This document shows, piece after piece, positions 1 to 6,229 of a stretch of 8,675 nucleotides of DNA (within the stretch, counting starts at the first letter, position 1; each line of letters begins with the position of its first letter). The notes below the pieces were generated by a model. That model did no database searches. It was not told the DNA's origin and saw only the letters and a program-made list of their open reading frames with translations. The DNA lies in contig CAMPGV010000033.1 of the NCBI GenBank assembly GCA_946885745.1, forward strand, positions 1 through 8,675, given 5' to 3'. The position numbers and the translations under genes were made by a program. Source of the DNA: an uncultured Candidatus Saccharibacteria bacterium (lineage in GTDB: Bacteria; Patescibacteria; Saccharimonadia; Saccharimonadales; JAEWBQ01).

Positions 1-54
1 TATTACACTTAATTTATTCTATATGATGTAAGCTATATTTTCAAGAGGAGAATC

Positions 55-135
55 ATGACTCGTACGTATTTTTACGTATCTGTTAATTGTACTGAAATCA
101 ACAGTATAGAAAATATATTGACCCGGCAACCATAA
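55..135 (+). CDS. possible 26-aa leader peptide, unknown function
   Basis: A short ORF begins with ATG at 55 and ends with TAA at 133-135. It is preceded by a purine-rich Shine-Dalgarno (GAGGAG at 45-50, 4 nt before the ATG), and a TATGAT -10-like hexamer lies at 22-27; its -35 would fall outside the window. The peptide starts MTRTYFYVSVN, has one Cys, and shows no signal peptide or membrane helix. I recognise no family. Its 3' end overlaps the next promoter (118-146), so transcription or translation here could affect expression of the hydrolase gene downstream. The initiation signals are better than expected by chance, but the ORF is too short for coding statistics, so it remains a candidate. 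Confidence 0.3.
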   Translation: MTRTYFYVSVNCTEINSIENILTRQP

Positions 136-146
136 GCTGATACAAT
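118..146 (+). promoter_or_regulatory. promoter upstream of the LysM-CHAP gene
   Basis: The -35 box TTGACC (118-123, 5/6 of consensus) is followed after exactly 17 nt by TACAAT (141-146, 5/6), with an extended -10 TG at 138-139. The predicted transcription start is about 152-154. The next well-supported gene in this orientation is the LysM-CHAP hydrolase, which would give a leader of about 230 nt. AT-rich hexamers nearer the gene (CATAAT 272-277, TAGAAT 287-292) lack matching -35 boxes. Confidence 0.6.
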
Positions 147-379
147 AGGTTCTTGTGTGAGTGCGAGATGCCAGAATTCTTCGCTGCAAAAATGCAGCAA
201 AGAAGTAGGCAATTGCGCACAAAGACCTGCCTCAACTGTCGCACGGATACAGCCAAACAACCCCTTTTATACATAATATTAACTAATAGAATCGGTCGAC
301 GACGTATCCTTTTCTCGTGAGAGAAGAAAGACACATTACGGTAGACGCCTTGTAGTAATACTTTGGCAGGAGAACAATC
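147..379 (+). other. long structured 5' leader, no convincing gene
   Basis: This stretch separates the promoter from the hydrolase gene. It holds two hairpins. The first has stem GCTGCA 183-188 / TGCAGC 193-198 with an AAAA loop and an outer CTTC 179-182 / GAAG 202-205 arm. The second has TTCTC 312-316 / GAGAA 321-325 closed by GTGA, a GNRA-type tetraloop, and is extended by CTT 309-311 / AAG 328-330. Neither is followed by a T-run, so neither looks like an attenuator terminator. A 50-codon ORF at 168-320 contains one CxxC and many Arg/Lys but has no clear Shine-Dalgarno. I recognise no riboswitch or known small RNA. The region could be a regulatory leader or a small RNA gene. Confidence 0.4.
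368..372 (+). promoter_or_regulatory. Shine-Dalgarno that points to an ATT start
   Basis: AGGAG lies 7 nt upstream of the ATT codon at 380-382. No ATG, GTG or TTG follows in frame until TTG at 506. Neither TTG 506 nor ATG 542 has a purine-rich site in front of it. This site is the main reason for choosing 380 as the start of the LysM-CHAP protein. Confidence 0.6.
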
Positions 380-1570
380 ATTAGTACCACGGAAGCTGCA
401 CTGGGCTTTGCCCTAGCAACCGACGCAACACTAAAACAAAAGTCCCCCCTGACAAAATTCAAGCCCCATCTAAGGGCATTCAGGTTACAAAAACCACTCC
501 ACACATTGACATACACCGGTATATTCGCGCTCATCATAACGATGGTAGCGGCAGCCCACCAGTATCAGGCGGCAAATCAAGATGCAACTGGTACGAATAG
601 GGCAGCCACCAACGCTATACTCGCTGAGCCCGCACATGTCGATGAAGCAACGGCACTTCGCGTAGCAAGTGATCTGGCCGTTGCGGCCGACCTAGGTGTC
701 GCCAAAAATATTGCTAACTTACTCACATCGGTTGACCTGCGGACGCAGATGACCCAGGCTAATGAGGCCTCTGTCAAGAAGCCCGTCCTGGTACGCGCTG
801 CTCCAAACAACCGTGAAGTAACGCAATATACAACAAAAGAAGGTGACACCGTGGAGAGTGTTGCCAAAGCCCATAGTATTAACGCAGAGACAATTAAATG
901 GGCCAATAACTTAACAGCAGATTCAGTAGAAGCGGGTATGAGCCTCGCTATCCTACCTCTCGATGGCGTCCTACACACCGTCAAGGATGGTGACACTATT
1001 GAATCAATCAGCGAAAAGTATGCAGCCACATCTGAACGCATCGTCTCATATAACGACCTTGAGCTCAGTAAGATAACCAATGGTCAGCAGCTGATTATTC
1101 CAGAAGGCACCTTACCAGAAGAAGAACGTCCAGGCTATGTTGCTCCCGCACCTGTAGCAACGCCTACGCCAGCCGCACCTATTGCAGCCCCGGCAATGAC
1201 GACTCCATCCGTCGATACCTCAGCAGGCAATATGTATGCCTTTGGTAACTGTACGTCATATGCTTATGAGCGCCGCATGCAGCTCGGTCGTCCAATCGGC
1301 AGCTTCTGGGGCAATGCAGCGACTTGGAATACCTTTGCCATGCAGCAAGGTTTCACAGTCAATAAAACTCCAGCAGCGGGCGCTGTCTTCCAGATGCCAG
1401 CCTTTGTAGACGCATACACAAGTGCATACGGTCACGTTGGTATTGTTGAGTCGGTTAATGCCGACGGCAGTGTCAATGTTTCAGAGATGAACTACGCCGG
1501 CGGTTTCAATATGGTAACATACCGTACGATCCCAGCTGGACAGGCTGCTCTCTACAACTATATTCACTAA
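380..1570 (+). CDS. membrane-anchored LysM-LysM-CHAP peptidoglycan hydrolase
   Basis: This is a 396-aa cell-wall hydrolase if started at ATT 380. Residues 1-42 are a basic cytoplasmic tail (several Lys/Arg in 19-38), followed by a membrane helix at about 43-60 (TYTGIFALIITMVAAAH). An Ala-rich spacer leads to LysM 1 (about 149-192, EGDTVESVAK), LysM 2 (about 199-241, DGDTIESISEKY), a Pro/Ala/Thr linker (250-282) and a C-terminal CHAP domain (285-395). In CHAP the nucleophile Cys is in FGNCTSYAYERR (Cys 291), the His in YGHVGIVE (His 352), and the acidic/amide partner in VSEMNY. LysM binds peptidoglycan; CHAP domains act as amidases or endopeptidases, so remodelling of its own wall or attack on a host wall are both possible. 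Reading from TTG 506 would give 354 aa and remove the basic N-region; that start has no Shine-Dalgarno. The family call is firm; the start is inferred. Confidence 0.9.
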   Translation: MSTTEAALGFALATDATLKQKSPLTKFKPHLRAFRLQKPLHTLTYTGIFALIITMVAAAHQYQAANQDATGTNRAATNAILAEPAHVDEATALRVASDLAVAADLGVAKNIANLLTSVDLRTQMTQANEASVKKPVLVRAAPNNREVTQYTTKEGDTVESVAKAHSINAETIKWANNLTADSVEAGMSLAILPLDGVLHTVKDGDTIESISEKYAATSERIVSYNDLELSKITNGQQLIIPEGTLPEEERPGYVAPAPVATPTPAAPIAAPAMTTPSVDTSAGNMYAFGNCTSYAYERRMQLGRPIGSFWGNAATWNTFAMQQGFTVNKTPAAGAVFQMPAFVDAYTSAYGHVGIVESVNADGSVNVSEMNYAGGFNMVTYRTIPAGQAALYNYIH

Positions 1571-1599
1571 AATATAGTAGCTAGGTAGTCCACCACAAC

Positions 1600-1628
1600 G
1601 AAGCACTCCACACTATGTGGGGTGCTTC
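1600..1628 (+). terminator. hairpin terminator after the LysM-CHAP gene
   Basis: A 13-bp stem (1600-1612 with 1616-1628, one G-T pair) with a 3-nt CTA loop lies 30 nt after the stop codon. The stem is strong, but only TACT follows instead of a U-tract, so it may terminate partially or act mainly in protecting the 3' end. Confidence 0.6.
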
Positions 1629-1642
1629 TACTAGGCGGCGAC

Positions 1643-1671
1643 TTGGCACAAGAGGGGTTATTTGGTATAAT
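1643..1671 (+). promoter_or_regulatory. promoter of tRNA-Thr
   Basis: TTGGCA (1643-1648, 5/6) and a perfect TATAAT (1666-1671) are separated by 17 nt. The predicted start at about 1678 leaves only a few nucleotides before the mature 5' end at 1684. Confidence 0.85.
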
Positions 1672-1683
1672 TTTTCGAGGTAT

Positions 1684-1759
<76 letters not shown>

Positions 1760-1776
1760 TTTTTAGTGTCCACCTC

Positions 1777-1805
1777 TAGTCATTATCTGATTTTTATGCT
1801 AGAAT
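1777..1805 (+). promoter_or_regulatory. promoter of rpmG
   Basis: An extended -10, TGC-TAGAAT (TG at 1797-1798, hexamer 1800-1805), lies 17 nt after TAGTCA (1777-1782, 4/6 of TTGACA). The predicted start is near 1812, giving a leader of about 30 nt that has no clear Shine-Dalgarno. Confidence 0.65.
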
Positions 1806-1841
1806 AAGTAAGATTGCAATAACAAACTAAGCGAGTACAAC

Positions 1842-2048
1842 ATGGCAAAGAAGAATACAAAGCGCAAATTGATTGGTCTGGTGAGTGATCTCTCAGGTCA
1901 CCGTACCTACTACACTTCAAAGAACACTCAGAATACGACTGAAAAAATTGTTCTCAAGAAGTACGACCCAGTCGCTCGTAAGCACGCTACTTACACCGAG
2001 ACTAAGAAGAGCCTTGGCCGTAACGAAATCAAGCCACGCAAGAGCTAA
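1842..2048 (+). CDS. rpmG: 50S ribosomal protein L33
   Basis: This 68-aa basic protein is ribosomal protein L33, which binds near the E site of the large subunit. The diagnostic core is KYDPVARKHATYTETK at about residues 40-55, preceded by HRTYYTSKNTQNT. It has no cysteine, so it is the zinc-independent (C-minus) form. It is longer than the usual 49-55 residues because of its N-terminal part and a C-terminal SLGRNEIKPRKS tail. The ATG at 1842 follows a leader with only AAGCGAG as a poor Shine-Dalgarno, so initiation may not depend on it. Its own promoter lies upstream and a symmetric terminator 9 nt downstream, so it is probably monocistronic. Confidence 0.95.
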   Translation: MAKKNTKRKLIGLVSDLSGHRTYYTSKNTQNTTEKIVLKKYDPVARKHATYTETKKSLGRNEIKPRKS

Positions 2049-2056
2049 TCTTACAG

Positions 2057-2083
2057 AAAAACACTCCCTGGCGGAGTGTTTTT
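2057..2083. terminator. symmetric intrinsic terminator after rpmG
   Basis: A perfect 11-bp inverted repeat (AAAAACACTCC 2057-2067 / GGAGTGTTTTT 2073-2083) with a CTGGC loop is flanked by A5 on the left and T5 on the right. It can therefore work in both directions: for rpmG on plus and possibly for the minus-strand glucan operon, which has no closer terminator. Confidence 0.9.
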
Positions 2084-2091
2084 GCTATACT
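2083..2091 (+). promoter_or_regulatory. extended -10 of the 90-aa membrane gene, leaderless
   Basis: TGC-TATACT (TG 2083-2084, hexamer 2086-2091) ends 7 nt before the ATG at 2099. That places the expected transcription start on or next to the A of the start codon. No -35 box is seen at the normal distance, which is tolerable for an extended -10. There is no Shine-Dalgarno. Confidence 0.6.
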
Positions 2092-2098
2092 AAGCTAC

Positions 2099-2371
2099 AT
2101 GCAAAAACGCACTAATACCCATACTAAACTCAAGCAAGATGCTCGACATTGGGGTACGACAATCTTTATGGGAATCTGTGCACTTCTTAGTTGGTATGGT
2201 ATCTACCTCGTATGGCAGATACTTGGAGGGAATATCTATATCACCGTCACAGTGACGCTATTTTTATGCCTCTTTGCAGTAATGTTCACAATTGGCGCAA
2301 TCGATGGCCGCAAGAAGCGCTATCATGAAATCTTTGACGATCTTCTGCACATGTTCCCGCTGTGGCCATAG
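2099..2371 (+). CDS. small two-helix membrane protein, unknown function
   Basis: This 90-aa protein has a basic N-terminus (residues 1-17 with several Lys/Arg/His), two predicted membrane helices (about 19-42, TTIFMGICALLSWYGIYLVW, and about 46-69, ending FTIGAID), then a charged RKKRYHEIFDD tail ending in Pro-Leu-Trp-Pro. The positive-inside rule puts both ends in the cytoplasm. I recognise no family or catalytic motif. Its promoter sits directly on the start codon, so it is probably translated from a leaderless message independently of rpmG. It runs convergently into the minus-strand operon, with only 3 bp between the two stop codons. Coding status is supported by the promoter position and the clean two-helix pattern. 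Confidence 0.7.
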   Translation: MQKRTNTHTKLKQDARHWGTTIFMGICALLSWYGIYLVWQILGGNIYITVTVTLFLCLFAVMFTIGAIDGRKKRYHEIFDDLLHMFPLWP

Positions 2372-2384
2372 ATACTATACGGCC
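2364..2384. other. inverted repeat covering both convergent stop codons
   Basis: GGCC-ATAG (2364-2371) can pair with CTAT (2375-2378) and GGCC (2381-2384) around an ATA loop, with a 2-nt AC bulge. The stop TAG of the 90-aa gene and the stop of the minus-strand gene form the middle of the stem. No T-run follows on either side, so it is a poor terminator. Confidence 0.35.
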
Positions 2385-3061
2385 CGCCTGGAAACTTTAG
2401 CGTCGATAGTTTGCGCCAGCCACACCCCGTAGCGCAGCATCGACTGCAGGACTGCTTCGGTTGGAATGCTATTTTCTGCATAGAGATACACCACACCATC
2501 ACTGACTTCAACTGCAAGTTCATGGAAGTGATCGACAATAGCCTTGCAAAGACCAGGATCAAATAATTCTGTGACCGCAACTTGATCAACGATACGGCCG
2601 TAAAGAGTATAGAACTGCAAAAACTTTTGGTCGTATCCTTCCGATACGCCAGTAGGGATACGTGTCATGTACGAAAACTTGGTTAAAAACTGCAAGTAGA
2701 ATGCTTGGGTATGTGACTGCTTTCCTAAAAATACATGCGGAAGGTCGGTTTGCGTCTTAAGGTCAACAGCCATCACCAACCATTGCTGTTGCTCACTTTT
2801 GCCCTTTGGCATCTTAATACTGCCGCTACGTTCAACAAAGGCCACATCGTAGTCATCATAAGTGCCAATTGTATAATGCGTGTCGCGGTAGTGCGGTGAC
2901 GTCGTTAAGCCACGTACAATACGATGATCGTCATCGGTATGGTCGACAGCCCCGAAGTAAACCATGCCAATTTTTTCGGCAAACCGCATCACGGTACGAC
3001 GATGTTTATGAGTAGCAAAGATGCGACGGCCTGCAAGGCGTGCAAATCCCGCTAAACTCAT
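2375..3061 (-). CDS. conserved-looking protein of unknown function, last gene of glucan operon
   Basis: This 228-aa, probably soluble protein starts at an ATG whose ATGA overlaps the stop of the GH15 gene. A GGAG Shine-Dalgarno lies 8 nt upstream inside that gene. The N-terminus is basic (residues 1-26, FARLAGRRIFATHKHRR). The centre holds FAEKIGMVYFGAVDHTDDDH (27-46), HYTIGTYDDYDVAFVERSG (62-80) and WLVMAVDLKTQTDLPHVFLG (94-113). The C-terminal part (about 142-220) alternates strands and helices around YTLYGRIVDQVAVTELFDP and VSDGVVYLYAEN. That last layout reminds me faintly of DUF3137-type proteins, which is only an impression. There is no signal peptide or membrane helix, and no catalytic motif I can name. 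Its coupling to GH15 suggests a role linked to glucan metabolism or simply shared regulation. Confidence 0.85.
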   Translation of the reverse strand: MSLAGFARLAGRRIFATHKHRRTVMRFAEKIGMVYFGAVDHTDDDHRIVRGLTTSPHYRDTHYTIGTYDDYDVAFVERSGSIKMPKGKSEQQQWLVMAVDLKTQTDLPHVFLGKQSHTQAFYLQFLTKFSYMTRIPTGVSEGYDQKFLQFYTLYGRIVDQVAVTELFDPGLCKAIVDHFHELAVEVSDGVVYLYAENSIPTEAVLQSMLRYGVWLAQTIDAKVSRRAV

Positions 3062-5007
3062 GTATGTTTCTCCGTAATGGTATCGAGGAGTGTCGCGACA
3101 TACTCTGCATGACTCCAGGTAAGAGGCGCTACCGACAGGGAGGCGCCATTATCGGGGTTGATCTGCTCTGCCATAACACCCGTTGGAGCAACCGCATGCG
3201 CAGTGACCCATGAAAGAATCTTTTCGGCGTCTTCATGCTTGCCAACTTCTGCATAATACTGAGCCATCCATAGTGTCGTAATATTCCACCAGTTACCTGG
3301 AGTCTCAAAGTTCACTCGATAGTAATTGTCATTTTCATATCGTGGCAGTCCATTAACGCCAGGCTGGAAATTAAATGTCCGCTCCATTGTCGCTACAGCG
3401 GCCGTTAGTTCAGGACTACCTACAGGGAACAGTCCAAACATAAATGCGCCAAAGATACTAGAAAGGTCAATTGTGTCATCGTATATAATGCCATGTTCAT
3501 TAGCTAGAACACCTTTATAGAAAGCCTGTCGCTCTTTGTTGTAGAGATGCTTATGAGCCGCACCTAAAATATCCTCGGCAGCATTGCGCCACTGCACCGC
3601 ATGATCAGAGTCGTCGGCGGCATCAGCAAGATCTGCCGCAGCGAGTAGTGCCGCGTAAACTACTGACGTAGTGTAGGTTGTGGTTTCAAACACCTCTTCC
3701 CATAGGTCGTAACTCGGTTTCGGCAGCCCGGTTGCGTCATCAATGTAACTTGCTAGGAAATTAGCCATCGGCACGACCATTTGCTGGTAGAACTCAGCCA
3801 GCAGGCGAGGTGTGCTATGCATATGATAGTACTGTGCAAATACAAAGAGCACGAGAGCTGTTTCATCCTCTTGGATTGGGGGAGCAACCGTACCGTCGTG
3901 CTGTACGTACGGGTGCCAGCTACTTCCAAGCGCACCGTCGGCGCGGTATTTATGCATCAAGTAGCCACTCGGATGCAGGCCACGTCGACAAAACTCAAAG
4001 AAACGATGTGGCTCATCTCGGTAGCCCAGCCGGACAAGCGGCCAGAGGACATAGGCGCCGTCACGAGGCCAGCAATAGGCGTAGGCGTCACGAGAATAGT
4101 TCAGCATAGTCGTATCAGTACTGGCGATCACTGCACCGCGCTTATCGGTCTGCGACTTGATGGTCATAAGACTTCTGAGGAAGTTAACTTGGTGCCCTGG
4201 GTGGAGCTTGGCCGCAACCGGTTCTGCCGGATTCAGCCAGTTACGCCACCAGCTAGCGGTGCTATGCAGGCGCTTAAGGACGCCGTCTTCAAGAATTTGT
4301 TTATGAATATAGAGCGCCTCACGCGTAGATGTGCCGGCAGCAATCCAGTAGTGAACGCGCTGTGAGCTCAGTGCTGGAATATTTAGTTTAAAACGCAGCA
4401 CCGAATCAACCCGGCCATGCTCAACATTACAGAAGCTCAGCTCACCGTCATCAGCATCACGATACGATCCTTCATGATTTTCGATACCAAATAGGCCCAC
4501 GGTGTATTGATCAAATACGCCACTATCAGTACGGCCCGAAATAACAAATGCGCGACGACCACGATAGTGAAGAATAGCATCGCTATCCGGTAAGTACTGC
4601 GCGGTATCAGTATTGCTCCGGCCATCACCAATAGCAAACGCCTGATGTAAAAAGAGGCGAATCTCACGCGCTTGATCACTTAGGTTGACGACATGGATAT
4701 TGCGCATAAAGCCGCTGATAGTACTGTCGACGACATCGTCAAATTCAATCAAGACGCCGAGTGACTCGTTCTTGGCAATTGTATGTCCAATCAGCGCACG
4801 GTGCGGATAGCGAAAAGTGAAGCTCCAGCTGCCATCATCAAGCCAGCTGATCTGGCCATTTATCCAAACACCTACACGGTGCCTCAGGTCAGGGCCGGCC
4901 GCGTGGTTTTCAAGCCCAACATACGGAAAGTAAAAGTCATGCACGAGACCGTAGTTGTTGATGCCAACGTGCAACTCGCCATTAGATAAAACGATCGGCC
5001 TAGCCAT
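3058..5007 (-). CDS. GH15 glucoamylase-like glycoside hydrolase
   Basis: This 649-aa protein has the two-part build of prokaryotic GH15 enzymes: an N-terminal beta-sandwich domain (about 1-260, starting SNGELHVGINNYGLVHDFYF) and a C-terminal (alpha/alpha)6 barrel (about 270-645). Family motifs are RDAYAYCWPRDGAYV (306-320), PIQEDETAL (377-384), PSYDLWEEVFE (431-441) and MAEQINPDNGASLSVAPLTW (612-631). By comparison with known glucoamylases, Glu 437 of LWEE is the general acid and Glu 614 of AEQ the base; both are present. Such enzymes release glucose from non-reducing ends of alpha-glucans, though trehalose- or dextran-active members exist. It has no signal peptide, so it should act in the cytoplasm. 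The start ATG overlaps the GH57 stop by 8 bp and follows a GGAGG Shine-Dalgarno. GH57 and the GT upstream support a glycogen-related role. Confidence 0.93.
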   Translation of the reverse strand: MARPIVLSNGELHVGINNYGLVHDFYFPYVGLENHAAGPDLRHRVGVWINGQISWLDDGSWSFTFRYPHRALIGHTIAKNESLGVLIEFDDVVDSTISGFMRNIHVVNLSDQAREIRLFLHQAFAIGDGRSNTDTAQYLPDSDAILHYRGRRAFVISGRTDSGVFDQYTVGLFGIENHEGSYRDADDGELSFCNVEHGRVDSVLRFKLNIPALSSQRVHYWIAAGTSTREALYIHKQILEDGVLKRLHSTASWWRNWLNPAEPVAAKLHPGHQVNFLRSLMTIKSQTDKRGAVIASTDTTMLNYSRDAYAYCWPRDGAYVLWPLVRLGYRDEPHRFFEFCRRGLHPSGYLMHKYRADGALGSSWHPYVQHDGTVAPPIQEDETALVLFVFAQYYHMHSTPRLLAEFYQQMVVPMANFLASYIDDATGLPKPSYDLWEEVFETTTYTTSVVYAALLAAADLADAADDSDHAVQWRNAAEDILGAAHKHLYNKERQAFYKGVLANEHGIIYDDTIDLSSIFGAFMFGLFPVGSPELTAAVATMERTFNFQPGVNGLPRYENDNYYRVNFETPGNWWNITTLWMAQYYAEVGKHEDAEKILSWVTAHAVAPTGVMAEQINPDNGASLSVAPLTWSHAEYVATLLDTITEKHT

Positions 5008-6229
5008 GGAGGCCTCCGTGACGATGATATTCCATCAGACGATAGCGAACATCGCGCAGGGCATTCATAAAGTACAGAAAAGCGTCATACGGGGAGTCGT
5101 ATGGGCTAAAGTAAGCATGAACATCACCATCGGTGAACCACTTGGTGCACATATAGTAGACATGGTCAGATGTTTGAAGCTTGCGCCAATCAGCAATTAA
5201 CTCAGCGTCGCCAGACCGTAACACTGCATCTTCAATTGCATACAGATGACGGAGTGCTTCGTGCTGCATGTTATTGCCTAGCCATGCCGTCAGGTCGCGC
5301 TCGCTATCCGCCCAGGTAACAGTGTGCGGCATACTGATCTCGCCCTTAGCTTCGTGCGTATTAATGGCCTCGGAGGCAGTGTAAAAGGTATTGTTTGGAT
5401 CTTTAAGCCAAGTACCGACAAACTCTTCAAAGAAATCGAAGATCCCCGTGTCAGCCCACTGATGCTCTCCAAAGGTTTCATAGTCCATAAAGAGATTGAC
5501 CGATGAGCCATCTGCGAGTGCTTGATCCATCCATTCATTGTACGTATTTGCTTTGAGCGGCCATGACTCCCAGGCGCGGTTACCAAAACGAAACGCTAGG
5601 TCATCACTCAGACGGTAATTCTTAAGTAGCAGTTTAATGTTCTGCGTACCTACTGGACGATAGACATAATTCGGGCTGCGCCATTGCAGAACCGGATCCC
5701 ACCCTTCTGCCAAGATCCCCTTAAAGCCGTATTCGTCAGCCCACTGAGCTAATTCGTCATTGTATGCCAGCTCGGTATTGCGAAAGACTGAGGTCTCGAC
5801 ACCAAAGAGCTCACGAACTTTATCGCGGTGCATCTCAACCTGGCGCTCAAACTCATCGCGGCTATAGAAGAAGGCAAGACTGTGGTAGTACGTCTCGGAT
5901 ACAATTTCAACTTGACCAGTGGCGACCAGTCGACGGAAACTCTCAATTACATCTGGCGCCCACTTTTCGGCCTGTTCGAGGAAGGTGCCGGTAATGCTCA
6001 GCGACACCTTGAAATCAGGGTGACGATGAAGCAACTTCTCGAGCAAAGCGTTCATTGGTCGATATGACTTATCGGCTACTTTGCGAAGTACGCGCTCATT
6101 ATTGCGATCAGTCTGCTGATCTTGCTCGTCGTAATAATCATGAGTAGTGGCAGTATCAAAAATACTATACTTACGAATACGCCAAGGTTGGTGTACGTGA
6201 AGATAAAGGGTTATTCCACGCTTGCTCAC
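5000..6229 (-). CDS. GH57 alpha-amylase-like glycoside hydrolase
   Basis: This is a 409-aa retaining glycosidase of family GH57. Visible conserved regions are HVHQPWR (11-17), GQVEIVSETYYHS (105-117), VFRNTELAYNDELAQW (148-163) and FMDYETFGEHQW (247-258). By family comparison Glu 153 is the nucleophile and Asp 249 the acid/base. The DYETFGEHQ form matches the alpha-amylase-like group that includes Methanocaldococcus MJ1611, so endo-acting hydrolysis of alpha-1,4-glucan is the best guess; a transferase role cannot be excluded. I place the start at GTG 6229: it overlaps the GT stop as GTGA and has AAGGAG 7 nt upstream. The longer ATG start at 6271 would add 14 residues, overlap the GT by 46 bp and has no Shine-Dalgarno. 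There is no signal peptide. It overlaps the downstream GH15 gene by 8 bp. Confidence 0.92.
   Translation of the reverse strand: MSKRGITLYLHVHQPWRIRKYSIFDTATTHDYYDEQDQQTDRNNERVLRKVADKSYRPMNALLEKLLHRHPDFKVSLSITGTFLEQAEKWAPDVIESFRRLVATGQVEIVSETYYHSLAFFYSRDEFERQVEMHRDKVRELFGVETSVFRNTELAYNDELAQWADEYGFKGILAEGWDPVLQWRSPNYVYRPVGTQNIKLLLKNYRLSDDLAFRFGNRAWESWPLKANTYNEWMDQALADGSSVNLFMDYETFGEHQWADTGIFDFFEEFVGTWLKDPNNTFYTASEAINTHEAKGEISMPHTVTWADSERDLTAWLGNNMQHEALRHLYAIEDAVLRSGDAELIADWRKLQTSDHVYYMCTKWFTDGDVHAYFSPYDSPYDAFLYFMNALRDVRYRLMEYHRHGGLHG
5008..5017 (-). promoter_or_regulatory. palindromic Shine-Dalgarno of the GH15 gene
   Basis: On the minus strand GGAGG (5013-5017) is followed directly by CCTCC (5008-5012) and then ATG. 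The five-base spacer is the exact complement of the Shine-Dalgarno, giving the perfect palindrome GGAGGCCTCC. A zero-loop hairpin cannot form fully, but the spacer could pair with other purine-rich sites. Confidence 0.6.

Noticed and set aside
168..320. 50-codon ORF in the leader, with a CLNC motif and an Arg-rich tail
   Set aside because: It has no clear Shine-Dalgarno, no recognisable family, and lies across both leader hairpins. It is kept only as a note in the leader entry.
19..334. Minus-strand ORFs of 62-78 codons across the left intergenic region
   Set aside because: They overlap one another in several frames, have no promoter or Shine-Dalgarno that I can see, and conflict with the plus-strand promoter and leader.
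506..511. TTGACA as a -35 box
   Set aside because: The sequence 15-19 nt downstream is GC-rich and has no -10 hexamer; it is part of the coding sequence at the membrane helix.
577..1080. 167-codon minus-strand ORF inside the LysM-CHAP gene
   Set aside because: It is antisense to the LysM domains, rich in Ser/Ala/Arg as expected for a mirror frame, and has no family resemblance.
3781..4365. 194-codon plus-strand ORF inside the GH15 gene
   Set aside because: It lies wholly antisense to conserved GH15 catalytic blocks and has no independent start signals.
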